A stretch of DNA of 64,000 nt from Prorocentrum cordatum (GCA_963575745.1 CAUYUJ010018715.1:269501-333500); one strand, 5' to 3'; positions 20,811 to 32,758 are shown, counted from the stretch's first letter. Notes: generated from the sequence alone by a model not told the origin. Translations and numbers: made by a program.

Positions 20811-21845
20811 CTCCCTCCCATCCCTTACCATGACGTAGATTTCCTCTCTCTATTCGCACCGTCGGATGGCGCAGCACGGCATAGCATCACTTGGCATAGC
20901 ATAGTGCTGAAGACCAAGGCGAAGCATGACATGCCATGGCGTGGCGACGCCCCTAAAGTGGTGGGGGGCAAAATAATCAACGCATCGACACCAAATGTTG
21001 AATTCTTTCCGACTGTTTTTGTCGGGGGGCCAGATTCGAGATTTTGGGAACGATTTGGAAGGATCGAAAACCACGCCGTGGCATGTCACTGGAAAAAGAC
21101 GCCAACGCTGCAGCGGGAACACGATTCGGCACAAGCGGAACGCGAACGCGAAAATGAGGCCAACGCTGCAGCGGGAGCACGATTCGGAACGAACGGAAGC
21201 GCGGAAATGAGGCCAGCGCTGCTGCGGGAGCACGATCCGGAACGAGCGAAAGCTTGAAAATGAGGCCAGCGTTTGAACGGGAGCTACACATTGAACAAAA
21301 GCCCAAGCGAAAACCCAGTTCCTACGAATCCTGTGTAAAAAACAAGACGCGGAAGGGGGCCGAACATCTTCCAGACGTCATCATGGGAGGAGAGGAGAAT
21401 AGTATTCATATTGTGTAATTGTAGAAGGGAAGAGGCATTGCATTGATTTGTATTGCGTGGCATTTCGTTGAATCGTCGTCGTCGTCATTGTCGTCGTCGT
21501 GGCATACTCCGCCACCGCGTCTCACGGCACGAAGTGGAGTGCCATCAGGTGCTCCGTACTCGTACATGGCGAAAAGAGTGGAGTCGCACTTGTCTTCGGA
21601 CACCGCGGCGCTGCCACGTGACGGGGAGGAGTGGAATGGTATGTTTTCGCCCGCCCAGGCATTGCCATGTGACGAGTGGGGCGGGATTGTTGTTTCTTGG
21701 GCCCTGCGGCGCGGACACGCGACGAGGCAAGTATTGCGTTACAGTGCCTTGCGTTGCTCTGCGTCGCATTGTATTGGATTGCGCTGCGATGCGCTGCAAT
21801 GCAATGCATTGCGTTGAATTGCTTTGCATTGAACATGTTCCGGCC
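20811..21845. repeat. 58-bp tandem repeats and GCATT-type simple repeats
   Basis: Three units of 53-58 bp at 21103-21267 contain CAACGCTGCAGCGGGA and AAAATGAGGC. GGCATAGCAT-type repeats lie at about 20880-20910. A degenerate pentamer tract (GCATT, GCGTT, GCAAT) is at about 21735-21835, and a short GTC run at 21475-21500. No gene recognised. Confidence 0.75.
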
Positions 21846-22520
21846 CTGGCCAACGTAGCCCTGCTGCTACGCCCTGGCCAAGTTCCAAAAGGCCGTACCA
21901 ATACGCCAGGCTAGCCTCACTATAGTAGCCCCGACGGGGCGGACGTTCGAGCATGTCTCGAGCGGGGCCCTCTCTGGCGGTCGTACGACTGGCTGAAATG
22001 CCCTACCCGTCCGCCCTGGCCAGGCTCCTGGGCACCGTGCCGGTAGGCCAGAGTAGCCCTAACCTGTAACAGCACCACTGGGGCGGACGTTTGAGGATGT
22101 CTCGAGCGGGGGCCCTCTTCGCCGGTCGTACGAGTAGGGCAAAGTAGTCGTACTATTACGTCCTGGCCACTATCCAAATGGACGTATCAGTACGACCAAT
22201 AATTCCTACTAGTAGCCTCGCGGGGGCGGCCTTTCGAGGCGGTCTCGGGCTGAGGTCCTCTCCGCCGCACGTGCGAGGAAGCCAAATACGCCCTACTAGT
22301 ACGCCTTGGCCGGGCCGCCGGGGCTGCACAAATACTCCAAAGGAGCCCAAATTCTAGCCCCACCGGGGCGGACTTTCGAGCATGTCTCGAGCGGAGGCCC
22401 TCTCCGCTGGTAGTACGAGTAGGCCAAAGTAGCCCTACTAGTGCGCCCCAGCGAGGTTCCAAAGGCCTGTACCAGTACGCCAAAGTAGCCTTACTAGTAG
22501 CCCCGCTGGGGCTCTACTAG
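21845..22520. repeat. About 144-bp tandem array
   Basis: Four to five diverged units, each with GGGGCGGACGTTCGAG, TGTCTCGAGCGG, a GTACGA block, and GCCAAAGTAGCCCTACTAG. Units start about 141-146 bp apart. The right edge carries the inverted pair CCTTACTAGTAGCCC and CTACTAGTAAGG. Confidence 0.8.
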
Positions 22521-22734
22521 TAAGGCTACGATCCTCCTCTTCCTCCTTCTCCTCCTCCTTGGCCTTAGGTCCTCGGTCCTTGATCCGGAATCTCCCCCAC
22601 CTCGATCGCTCATGTGTCTCCGCCTTGTGCTCCTCCCTTCTCAGCGCCACCACCCGTGTAAATCGTGGTCGTCATAATCGTCGTCGGAGTTGAAATCGCC
22701 CGTTGCGCTAATCTGAATGCCAATCCTCATAGTC

Positions 22735-22744
22735 AACATCATGC

Positions 22745-22808
<64 letters not shown>

Positions 22809-23377
22809 GGTCATCATTGTTACCATTAGCATTATCATCATCCTTATAACCCTCGTAAGAATCATCAACAACTTCATCACCATCAACATCATCATAACCG
22901 TGGACATCGTCAACGTCATCATCGTTGACATCATCATCATCATCAGCATCATCATAAACAGCATCATCATTGTCCCCACCACAATAATCACCATCGCCAC
23001 CATCTGACACACTGTTTTCAATATCCATTATCATCAGCATCATCAACATCAAAATCACCATGGCAATCAACATCGCAATATTGATCATCCTCATCATCAC
23101 CATCACTATCACAACCATCAACAACAAATTCAGCATCACAAACATCATCGTAACCGTGGGCATCGTCACCATCATCGTTGCCGTCATCATCAGCATCATC
23201 ATCATTGTTATCCCTACTACCACAATCGCAACAGACACCATCTGAGACACTGCTTCCAATCATCATCATCATCATCATCAGCAGCATCAGCATCAGCAGC
23301 AGCATCATCATCAGCATCATCACCATCAACAGCATCATCACCATCAACATAAACATCATCATCATCATCATCATCAG

Positions 23378-23428
<51 letters not shown>

Positions 23429-23460
23429 TATCGTCACCGCCATCACCGCCATAATCGCCC
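22735..23460. repeat. ATC microsatellite with higher-order repeat
   Basis: (ATC)n tracts at 22741-22806, 23258-23280 and 23380-23430 are joined by less regular DNA. Segments such as CATAACCGTGGACATCGTC and CGTAACCGTGGGCATCGTC, or CACCATCTGACACACTG and CACCATCTGAGACACTG, recur about 245-260 bp apart, showing a second-level repeat. All frames are Ile, Met or Asp repeats. Confidence 0.9.
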
Positions 23461-23689
23461 ATCATCATCGTCATTGTCATGATTGTCATACTTCTTCTCG
23501 CCGTCACACTGCCCGACACATCCCAGACGGCCTTGAGCATCGCGGAGGGGAAGTCAAACCTGGAACGCTCAAACTTTCAAGCGTTAACTCGCCGCGGCCT
23601 CCTCGACCCTCCGACCCAACACCGCTTCAACTCTCCAAGCCGTTCATTCGTAAACCACTCAAACAGCGACTGACCACATGTGCAAGCAG

Positions 23690-24150
23690 GCAACCCGGCC
23701 TCCCAACCAACCAACCAACCAACAGATCAACAAATCAACCAACCAACGAACCGACCGACGAGCCAACAAAACTACCGACAAATCAAACAACCTACCAGCC
23801 GGGCAACCAACCAATTTTACCAACCAACAAGCCGGCCCATCGGCCAACTTGCCCACTGGCCCACTGGCCAACGAACCAAGCAACCAACCAGCCAGCCAAC
23901 CAACCAAGTACTTGAACAAACAACCGATCAACCAACCAACAAACCAACCAACTAATCAACGGCCCAACCAACCGAGCACCCAAACAACCGTCAAACCAAC
24001 CAACCCACCGACCAACCAACCAACCATCCAACCAGCAGAACAACCAACCAATCAACCGACTAACCAACCCACCCACCAACAAGCCAGCCCATCAACCAAC
24101 CCGCCAAGCAGCCAACCAACAGACCAACCGACCGACGAACCAACCAATGT
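23690..24150. repeat. (CCAA)n-type degenerate repeat
   Basis: Tandem CCAACCAACCAA with frequent substitutions. One plus-strand frame (23678-24232) stays open as a Gln-Pro-Thr-Asn repeat and the minus frame as a Leu/Val/Trp/Gly repeat. Neither is taken as a gene. Confidence 0.9.
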
Positions 24151-24608
24151 TGGCACGACCCTCAGACGGATCGCGCCTCAGGGACCGCACTTCGTCTTGA
24201 ACCCTCCGAATGTTGAGCCCACAGTGACATGATGAAACCGTCATAAAAAAAGTTAATGAACCCTCAGAACTTTTGAAACCACAGAACAATGTTTGAACCC
24301 TCAGAAGACATGATTGACCCTGCTCCCAGGGCACCTCGGGTCAAGGCCACCCTTGGCACTGCCCGAAAAAGAGAGGAGCATCGGCCGGCCGACCACGCCT
24401 CGGAGAGGTCAGGAGGTGACCGAACCACACATCGGGGAGGCGTAAGACTCGAACCCACATCGGGGTGGCTGGAGGGAGGGAGGGATGAGAAGCGGCCGGA
24501 GGAGGGAGAGGCCAAGCCAGGCGCCCGCGGCGTTCCGATTTCTGAATACCTGCGGCGAAATCGCCACCGGCGGTCGACCCGACGCGAACGGAATATCACC
24601 GTAAGCAC
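24151..24608. other. No gene recognised
   Basis: Short repeats of GAACCCTCAGAA occur at about 24255-24310. 24431-24445 (GGGGAGGCGTAAGACTCGAA) resembles one end of the TIR-J element at 29617-29821. Confidence 0.45.
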
Positions 24609-24749
24609 AAGCTTTCGGAGGTCCGTACGGATTTCTCGGATCGGCGCTGCCCCCCCCTGGCGCGCGGAACTCGCCAGGGGCGGCGCCAGAGGCGCCGCTG
24701 GGGGGGGGGCGCCGATCCGAGAAATCCGCGTGGACATCTGTGGAAGCTT
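24609..24749. mobile_element. TIR-F element, copy 1
   Basis: A 141-bp element with AAGCTTTCGGAGGTCCGTAC at the left and CGTGGACATCTGTGGAAGCTT-type sequence at the right. The next block, GGATTTCTCGGATCGGCGC, and its perfect complement GCGCCGATCCGAGAAATCC make arms of about 38 bp. This is the most symmetrical of the three copies. No ORF. Confidence 0.85.
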
Positions 24750-24784
24750 GTAGTTCTGTCAGTGGTGCGGGAGGGGGATTGCGA

Positions 24785-25790
24785 GAGAGAAGGGCTCTCT
24801 CCAAGTACCGCTGCCTCCGAGTTGGCGCGCCGCCAGCTCGGGGGAGGGGGGAGGAACGAGAGAGGGAGAGAGGGAACCACAACGCCACAGCCCCCAGATG
24901 TCCAGGCCTGACAGGGGGCCGCGGGGCGCGTCGCCGTCGCCGTCGCCGTCGCCGTCGCAGTCGCCGTCGCAGTCGCCGTCGTCGCCGTCGTCGCCGCTGT
25001 CGCCGCCGCCGTCGTCGTCGTCGCCGCAGAGCGCCCTGGCGGCGCAGCGGGGAAGTGTGGCCCCAAGGCCCGCCCCCGAGGCCCTTCTGCCCGCCGCTCT
25101 CCGGCCGGGCCGCGCGCGCGCATGGAGCTCGTGTTTCGTGCGGCCGACCGCCGCCGCGGCCGTCACCATCGCAGCCGTCGCGGCCGCCGCCACCGCCCGC
25201 GCGCGCGTCGCGCGTGCGCCTTCCACGGCTCCACGGGGTCGCCCTGGATGACCCGAACCTTGTCGTCGTCCTCGCTCGCGGCAGGGCAGGGCGGGCAGGG
25301 TGAGGCCACGGGGGGAGAGAAATGAAGGAAGAGGGAGGAGATGAAGGGGAAGGGGAAGCGGATAAGAACTGCATACGAAAAAGAATGGGTGCAAAACAAG
25401 GAAGGGCGGGGCAGGAAGCGCCAAGGATGCGGGAGGGGAAGCCATAAAGAGGTACAACGAAAATGGCGAAGGACGGATGTCAAATAATGAAGGATCAACA
25501 TGAGAGCGACGAGGACAACGAATGATAAATATGGGCGACGCAGGGGGTAGAACAACTGTAAGCCATGACGAACCAAACAACATGATAGTGGAACGCGAAA
25601 AAAAGAAGAGGTAAGAGGAAAAAACGATCGAGCTGTTAAGGAGGAAGAGAGTGGGTGAGGAAGCAGGGGGGTCGGCTTGACGCAGCCTCGACGGGCGACC
25701 GGCGTGTCGGATGAGGGGCTCTTGTCAAGTACCGCTGCCTCCCAAATCGGCGCGCCGCCAACTCGGGGGGGAAGGGGGAGGAGCGAGCGA
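24785..25790. repeat. Duplicated 70-bp motif and (GTCGCC)n tract
   Basis: AAGTACCGCTGCCTCC followed by a GGCGCGCCGCC palindrome occurs at 24803-24850 and 25727-25775. A (GTCGCC)n/(GTCGTC) tract covers about 24930-25025. The region between has no recognisable gene. Confidence 0.65.
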
Positions 25791-26485
25791 GCCAGCATGC
25801 GACCAGGGGAGTCACCAGGACGCCGCCGAAAAGAGAGGGCGGCCGCAGCGACGGCCAAGGAGCAAGCACCTCCCAGAGGTACAGTGCCACGCTCGGGTCA
25901 AGGGGACTGGCTGGGAGCCAGTCGCGGCCAGGCACTGGCGACAGAGATGGAGAGGGAACGGTGCCGCTGCAGCCCCACAGCGCTCCAGGCCCCCACCCCG
26001 AGGGGGGGTTCGCGCCGTGGCGCAGTTGCGGAGCAGCCGGAGCGCGCGGCGCCTCGTGCCTCGTGCAGAGCACCCTGGCGGCGCAGGGCGGACCTCCGCC
26101 GGGTACGGCACGCTCCTGTCGTGGAGACTTTGGCGCTGGTCTTTGGCACCACGCGGACCGTCCCACTGCAATGGAGGGAAGAGAACCACCCAGACCCCGA
26201 CAATTGGCGCTCACTATACACGGCCCTGGGCGTTCGCAAAACGGCCCTGCCCTGCTCGATTCCTTTCGAGCGCTCCGAGAGCGCGCACCCGCCGTTCGAC
26301 GTCGTCCGCTCCCGGGGCGCTGCAGGCGGCCTCCGGCCTCGCTCGCCCGCGCCCGCCCGGGGGGGGGAGGGGTCGCCGCGGGCCGCGCCGGCAAGAGGCC
26401 GAGAGCCTGCCGGGGCTGCCGCAGGAGAGGCGCCCGCGCGGGGGGCCCCTTCTTTTGGAGCGGCGGGGCAGCTGCCGAGAGTTCT
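25791..26485. other. No gene recognised
   Basis: GC-rich with long overlapping frames on both strands (Arg/Pro/Ala-rich). The longest minus frame runs through the TIR-G element, so I do not call it a gene. Confidence 0.45.
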
Positions 26486-26653
26486 GGGCGGTGGGCAAAC
26501 CTCCCTTTCGTAGACCTCCCCATACTGAAAACGGCCTGGGGCCGAAACCGACGGCCCCGGACCCGTAAAAATGACGGCCGCGACGCCCTCCCGCGAAGCG
26601 AAAACGGCCAATTCCTTAATCGACGTGTCAGGAAAGGAGGTCTGTCCACCCCC
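26486..26653. mobile_element. TIR-G element, copy 2
   Basis: From GGGCGGTGGGCAAACCTCCC to GGAGGTCTGTCCACCCCC. The interior is collinear with 8188-8344. It has no duplication that I can see. Confidence 0.8.
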
Positions 26654-27246
26654 GAGTTAGAGTTCCAGGCGGCTCGGCAGGGCAGCTCCAGGAGGATCTT
26701 ATGGTGCCTCCGAGGGCGATGCCCCCACCCCCACGCCCCAGGCTCTCGGCAGCCCCGGGAGGGAGGAGGGCGGCGGAGAGGATGGGGCGAAGAGTCGCTA
26801 GCAACCTGCATCGGGATCGGCGGCATCGGGTGCTCAGACCACGTGGATGTGCCTCGCAGTGGTCCTTTGGCACCTCCCCTGCCTCTCCTGTCTTGGTGTT
26901 CTCCGTAATGCACGACGGCGCGCGCATTCTGTCAAGCACCGCTCACAGCGCTTAAGAGCCCAAACACTACAGAAACAGACCGTGCCACTGTGCTATGATC
27001 TAGCTTGAACCCGCAACTGTGGACCTCATAACCACTATTACGGAGTCTTCGATGGCAAGGAGGCGACGGGGGCGGGCAAAGGGAAGGAGGTGATGCGCAC
27101 AAACTTAGGCGTCAAAGGAACATGACCGAATCCAACTTGATGCTTGGGGCCTCCGTGCGAGAAACGGGGGGAAAAGTCGAGTGATGAAGGACCAGGACTC
27201 TGGACCAGAACTACGACGATGAGAACGAGACAGAGGATAAGGTCTT
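26654..27246. other. No gene recognised
   Basis: Nothing beyond short overlapping frames. Confidence 0.4.
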
Positions 27247-27525
27247 CCCCCTCCTCCTCCTCCTCCTCCTCCCTCCTCCCTCGATCCCCTCCCGCCACTA
27301 GCAATCGTCGTGCTCATCCCCATTGTCGCCTCCTCCTCCTCCTCATCATTCCCCCCATCCCCCTCCTCGTGCCCCATCCATCTCATCCTCCTCCTTCCCG
27401 CTTCTGCTCCACCTCCTCGTCCTCATCCCTCTCTCGCTCCGGCTGGCCGCTCTCCCACCCCTCCTCCTGCTCCTCGCTCCTCTCCTCCTCGCTCCCCTCC
27501 TCCGCGCCCTCCACCTGCCACCTCC
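27247..27525. repeat. CTC-rich degenerate microsatellite
   Basis: Pyrimidine-rich CTC/CCT DNA with interruptions. Confidence 0.85.
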
Positions 27526-27527
27526 TA

Positions 27528-27699
27528 CAGCCAACCCGCGGAGTAAGGATACACGACAAGGATGCAAGGGCCTTGGAAAGCCCGCCCCAAGGGTACCCTA
27601 AGGGGCTGGCCAGCGAAAGTTGCCAGGGATGGACCGAAGGGACAAGGATGCAAGGGTACCCTAGGACAAGTTGCTCATCCTTACTCCGCGGGTTGACTG
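27528..27699. mobile_element. TIR-I element, copy 1 (Tc1/mariner-like MITE)
   Basis: A 172-bp element between two TA dinucleotides (27526-27527 and 27700-27701). The left end CAGCCAACCCGCGGAGTAAG and right end CTTACTCCGCGGGTTGACTG are near-perfect inverted repeats. The interior has AAGGGTACCCT twice. A TA target duplication with CAGT-type termini is the hallmark of Tc1/mariner/pogo elements. Relatives at 32366-32540 and 54571-54753 share ends and the doubled AGGGTACCCT. Confidence 0.88.
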
Positions 27700-27701
27700 T
27701 A

Positions 27702-28890
27702 CTCCCCACCGCGGTCCGGGCACTCCACCAACCCTGGGGCGGACGGCTCTCGGGGTCAGCCCTGAGGAGGCCTCGCCGCCACGCAGCGGGTCGCCAGCAG
27801 CAGAGCAGTTTAGTCCCGGGAAAGGCCCTCCGCCTCACGGGGAGCCGAAAGACGGCCACGCCGGCGCCGGGCTCGGGTGCACTGCTCGAGTGCCCCTGGG
27901 GACCGCCAGGGAGCTGACCTGACCCATCGGCCGCCGAACTGCTTCCTCAGGGCATCGATGAGTCATCCTCGTCCTCCTCCTCCTCCTCCTCCTCCTCCTC
28001 CTCCTCCTCCTCCGACCTCCTCCTCCTCCTCATCCGTCACTTCCTCCCGAACTCCAGGGCCTCGCCCGTCTTGTAAGGACGAGGCGCGGCTCCGGACCGA
28101 CGGCCTCGGGTCGGCTACACGCAAGAGTGACCCTAGGCACGAGTGACCTTCGGTGCGCGGCTTCTCGGGGGACGCGGGGTGGCCAAACCTGGGCGCGCAA
28201 GCCGCCGCTGCCGCTTCGCGCTCAGCGACAGGGGGCCCCATTGGGCCCGCACCAACGGTCACTCCAGCGAAAGGCCACTCTTACGTCTAGTCTTAGGTCG
28301 GGCATGTCCTCCCACAAACGGATCGTGGAAGAACAGTGCAAAAGAGCCCCCCACCCCAAAAAGAACACAGAGTCAACACAGCACGAAGTCGCAGCGCCGG
28401 GACTATTTGATCGTAAGTGGTGTTCCTCCTGTGGAGGGACCTGCCGGACTCACGTCTCGTCGAGCGGGCGTCCGCGGGGGGGGGGGGGGCGCCTTCCACT
28501 CGGTGTCGCCCCACTTGGGCGCCTCGACACCCCACTCGCCTGGGGAAGTGGGCGCCCGTCGTGCGCCCGCGCGCCCCCGGGGCGCCCCGTCGGCCGGGCA
28601 GGCCCCCCCCCCCGGGCCCCGGCCGGCGGCGCCGACGCAGCCCCTCCCCACGGCAGGGGAAGAGACCGAGGGCGGGCTGACGGCGATGCTGCGCGACGCT
28701 GCCGTTGGGAAGAAACAGGTGCAGGAAAATCACGAGCCGCGCGATCCCAGATGTTCCAACATGAGAGGACGGATCAAGACAGCACGACACGGCGAGCTGC
28801 AGGAGCCACGCGTCCCCACACGTCACTGCCGAAACAGACCTCGCCGTTGCGTACATCGCCATGAGCTCGTCAACGGGGAGAATGGGGACC
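27702..28890. other. (CTC)n tract; otherwise no gene recognised
   Basis: 27967-28010 is a (CTC)n run. The rest is GC-rich with overlapping frames and no recognisable protein. Confidence 0.5.
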
Positions 28891-29019
28891 TTGCCGTCGC
28901 TCGGACGTCCCTTCCCCGTGCATGGTTCGATCTCGTGCGCCTATGTTTCGCAAGACGGTCCAGGATGTGCCTCGATTGCCCGCGCCGAGAAAAGACGCAC
29001 GCGTCCGAGCGATGCCAAG
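28891..29019. mobile_element. TIR-B element, copy 3
   Basis: TTGCCGTCGCTCGGACGTCC at the left and GCGTCCGAGCGATGCCAAG at the right. Inverted pairing extends a few bases further outward here (GGGACC and GGGTCC). The interior matches 17231-17349. Confidence 0.85.
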
Positions 29020-29246
29020 GGTCCGTGACCAAGACTGCACGCAGAGGCGAGCGTCGAGCCTTATGTGAAGATCGGTCTGAGTTTCGTTTCTAGCAAGATA
29101 GTTGCATACACAAACTAGCACGGGCGGGAGAGACAGGTCTGCAACGCTTCCCCACCTCCGCGGCCACTTGCCTCAGAGGCCCCACAGAGGGCCGTGCTAG
29201 CAGCACTCTGCGCAGTGTATACCAGGGTTGAGCCGAGGAAAAAAAG

Positions 29247-29350
29247 TCACAGTGTCGGTCTTGGTCACCGTCCAACCTGGTCGGCGTCAAGTCGTGGATA
29301 ATCCTCGCGAGTCGGCGACGGCCAGCATGGACCATGACCAAGATCGGCGT
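29247..29350. repeat. Dispersed repeat related to 9005-9072, with inverted half
   Basis: GGTCTTGGTCACCGTCCA at 29259 onward is partly inverted at 29325-29345 (CATGGACCATGACCAAGATC), making a small hairpin. Confidence 0.55.
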
Positions 29351-29414
29351 CAACAAGGATAGGATTCTCGACCAAATGCCCTATCTTCGCAGACTCGCAT
29401 GTGCAGGTTGTAGA

Positions 29415-29456
29415 TAGAGAAAGAGAGAGAAAGAGAGAGAGACAGAGAGAGACATG
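29415..29456. repeat. (GA)n microsatellite
   Basis: GA and AGAGAC units. Confidence 0.9.
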
Positions 29457-29616
29457 TACCCCCGAATTCGTATCACCGTAGCTGTTTGGTGCAAGCAATT
29501 GGCGAGGCGTAGCCGCGGCCTCACGACCTGATGCGTGGGGCGCAGAACTTCTGATATAGCCTTGAGACGCACTGCGAACAAATTCGGCATTTTGGTCATG
29601 GTCTGCGTGCACCATC

Positions 29617-29821
29617 CGGGGAGACGTAAGACTCGAGATCGGGGGTCTCGGGCTAGCCTGACGGTGCCATTCTGAACATTATGAGACTCAACTTGAAAAT
29701 TGATATGCGTTTTTTTTGCTGTACACATACCACAAAAACTGGACCGTCGAAATCTAGGACGCGCGCGTCAAAAAGCGTCGGCAAACCAACATCTGGCGTA
29801 CTCGAGTCTTACGTGTCCCCG
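29617..29821. mobile_element. TIR-J element
   Basis: Arms of 21 bp with one mismatch, CGGGGAGACGTAAGACTCGA and TCGAGTCTTACGTGTCCCCG, enclose 163 bp. A solo end resembling it is at 24431-24445. No target duplication is evident. Confidence 0.65.
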
Positions 29822-30179
29822 AACCCTCCCGCGATCCCCTCGCGCCCGACGACGCACGGCACTTTTTTTTTTGCGGCAGCCCGCAGACCCCGCGGGCCCC
29901 GCCCCCTGCCCCGTGGACCCCAGCGGCGCGAAATAGACAAGAAGGTGGCGCGAGGTGGGGCCCTGCTGCCAAGGCCCCTGCGCAATCGAAGGGCCGCCCT
30001 ACCCCCCCTGCTGTGCCGCCCACGCCGTGGGCGCCGCTGCAAAAAACACGAAACAGCTCTTCGTCTCGGCTCCGCCCTGATCGTCCCCGAGGCGGTCGCC
30101 CTCTTCGCCCATCACCGGGCCGCTCGCGGCAGGACGCCTCGGTGGTGGGGGGGGGGCGATGAGGAGAGGAGAGAGGACT

Positions 30180-30395
30180 AGGAGGAGAAGAAGGAGGAGG
30201 AACAGGAGGAGAGGATGAGGAGGAGGAGGAGAAGAAGGAGGAAAATGTGGAGGAGCAGGACAAAGGAGGAGAGAGGAGAAGTAGAGAGAAGGAGGAGGAG
30301 GAGGAGGAGGAGGAGGTAGAAGGGAGGAGGAGGAGAAGGAGGAGGAGGTAGAAGGGAGGAGGAGGGAGGAGGAGGAGAAGGAGAACGAGGAGGAG
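30180..30395. repeat. (GAG)n microsatellite
   Basis: GAG, GAA and GGA units. 29822-30179 and 30396-30945 show no recognisable gene. Confidence 0.9.
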
Positions 30396-30949
30396 GGCCC
30401 TTGAGGGGGCCTGGAGCGCCAAGCGGTGCTCGCGGTCAGCGCCTTCTTCGTCGCGGGGATTGCCGAATTCCCGCGCGATCCCAGTCGGAAGGCCCTGGCC
30501 GGCAGAACCCCCCCCCGGGGGGGGGCCGCCCTGTTGGATGGCAGACACGGGGGAGTCTGCTGGCTCCCGACCACTGCGCGCCCGCGACAAAGGGATCCGG
30601 CAAGATGCTGGATGCGATTGGACTGCCAAGCCTCGAGGGCGGCTGGCTCCTGAACGAGGTGGAAGGCCAACCCACCAACGGCCAAAGCAGCTATGTAATG
30701 GCACATCCCGACACTGGCCTAAACATTGTAGGACAGGAGTGATCTCATGATCGGATTGGCTCAGGATGCGTTCCAGTATTTCTCATCCAGCGGCGCTCGT
30801 TTCTGCAGCCAGTGTGGAATGGAGCATTCGAGAGTCTGGGAAATCCGATGTCTTGCGCCTCTGACATTGAACAGGGTTGATTTCACGAGGCACATCGCGA
30901 CGTAGCAGTTCTTAACTTTGGAAAAAAAAAAAGCCAATGGGGAACGGGG

Positions 30950-31045
30950 AGAGGTGGAGAAGGAGGAGGAGAAGGAGAAGGAAGAAGAGGAGGCAAAGGA
31001 GGCTATAAGGAGGAGGAGGAGGAGCACGAAGCGGAGGAGGATGAG
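30950..31045. repeat. (GAG)n-rich tract
   Basis: Purine-rich degenerate repeat. 31046-31290 has CCCCTCCCC-type repeats near 31160-31225 and nothing coding. Confidence 0.8.
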
Positions 31046-31289
31046 GCCCGCAATCATGCAGGCGGGTGACTCGCGATTGCTGGCCTTCCAGGACGACGAG
31101 GCTTTACAATCCCTGCAGCCCTCTGGGCGGAGGTGGTTTAAGTTTCCTCTTCCAACCCCCCTTCTTACCCTTCTGGGAGGGGTGTACCCCTCCCCCTTAC
31201 CCCTCCCCTGGACCTGGATGGGGAGGGGTTCGCGGGTCGTTGGCGATCAACAAAGGCCACAGCGAGGAAGCACAAACCGTTCCCTGATA

Positions 31290-31940
31290 GCTCCTTGGAG
31301 AGCTTAGAGGGTTCCAAATTAGAAGCCTGCAGGCAAGGCTACGCCAGCTCCTCTCCAAGGCTCCCGAGCTTGAGCCGGCAGCGTGTCCCGAGAAGCAATC
31401 TTCGACTCCTTCACAATACGCGTGCCAGAAGCCTTGCCACAGCACCTTCACAGCTCCCTCGAAGCTCCTTCGAAGCTCGCTTTTCGAAGGTTGCAAGCTC
31501 CCCAGGCATGCTTTCAGGCGCCCTGGCAAGCTTCGGTCTTGCAAGTATGCTTTCCGGCATCCTTTCAAGCATCTCCTGCAAGCGTTTTACACGCTTTGGG
31601 CTGCGCCGCTATCCGGGTTTTGGACTTCACAAGTTGATTTTCCGATGGTGTTGGGACACGTTGGCTCCTTGGGGGGAAGCTAATTAAGCTCGTTCCCCGT
31701 CTTTACCTAAACTCTCCAAGATGGCCACAAGTCGCCCAGGATGCCCCAAGAGGCTCCACAGAGGTCCCCAAGAGGCCTCCCCCAGGAGAACCCCAAGGAG
31801 CCCCAAGAGGCTCCACCGAGGCAACCAAGACACTCCAAGAGACCCCCGGGACCGCCAAGAGCCCCCCAAGACGCTCTACGAGGACTCCACAAATCTCTGA
31901 CGACACATCCGAAGAGACTCCGAGATGCATCTAAGAGGCC
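31290..31940. repeat. GCAAGCTT-type and CCCCAAGAGG minisatellite
   Basis: 31290-31580 has scattered repeats of GAAGC, CTTCGAAGCT and CAAGC. 31720-31940 is an array of roughly 12-bp units CCCCAAGAGGCY, some with inserts. The same unit forms the array at 51330-51860, so this minisatellite family sits at two loci in the window. Confidence 0.8.
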
Positions 31941-31949
31941 TCCGGCCTT

Positions 31950-32115
31950 TCTGCTCGCCCTCCTCCTCCTTCTCCTCGCGCTCATCCGCCTATTCCTCCT
32001 CCTTCCTCCTCCCCCTTCCCCCTCCCCCATCCCCTATCGCCCTCCTTCTCCTCTTTCTCCTCCTCCTCCTCCTTCTCCTTCTCGTCCTTCTCCTCCATCC
32101 TCCCCCTTTTGGCGA
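31950..32115. repeat. CTC-rich microsatellite
   Basis: CTC/CCT-rich pyrimidine tract. Confidence 0.85.
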
Positions 32116-32365
32116 ATGACAGCTTCCCTGGCCCTTCATTCCACTGCATGGTCCTCCACATCCCTGATCAAGGCCAATCGCCTTGGCATCGCTTCTGGAT
32201 GGGCTGGTGAGGCCACGCGAAACATCTAAAACGTGTGCCCGGGCAACCTGGCAGGAGTGAGGTCGCACGAGCGAACAACCGTACGCAACCAGCGGGTGCA
32301 GGTCCCAAGGAGGGCCACCCCACGGAGACCAGCTGTCGAGAGGCCGCAAACCAGCAGTACACCTA

Positions 32366-32540
32366 CAGTCGGACCTGAGCCAAAAGAGCAACCCTCAAGA
32401 ACATGAGACCCTCCGTCGGCCAAGCAAACAGAGCATCTAAGGGTACCTTCCCCCAGGATGCACAAAAGCGTCCAACAAACACGAAGAATATTAGGGTACC
32501 CTCCCCGAACCGACCTCGATCTTATACCACGGTCCGACTG
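32366..32540. mobile_element. TIR-I element, copy 2
   Basis: 175 bp between TA dinucleotides (32364-32365 and 32541-32542). Ends are CAGTCGGACC and GGTCCGACTG, a perfect 10-bp inverted repeat, with AGGGTACC motifs twice inside. More diverged than the other two copies. Confidence 0.75.
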
Positions 32541-32758
32541 TAACCGCGTTCAGAGCAATGTCATCCGAGGACTAGGCACCCGCGTGGCGTGAAAACTGTA
32601 GCGAAACTGCATGGTGGTCTGCGGTTCTTAGGGTTCAACAAAGCGGCCCAGAAAACGCCGGGACGCATCCGCCGCGAAGCGGGGCACAGGAGCGCGGGCG
32701 AGCGATGGGGCGAGGCAAGGGAAGGCCGTGGGACAGCACCATCAAGGGAGCAACATCT

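Noticed and set aside
22641-23915. Ile/Met/Asp-rich frames over the ATC region
   Set aside because: Microsatellite translations with no non-repetitive conserved part.
23678-24232. 184-codon Gln-Pro-Thr-Asn repeat frame
   Set aside because: Follows the CCAA repeat; the reverse strand is equally open.
25636-26913. 425-codon minus-strand frame
   Set aside because: It runs through a TIR-G element, overlaps long frames on the other strand and has only GC-driven Arg/Pro/Ala composition.
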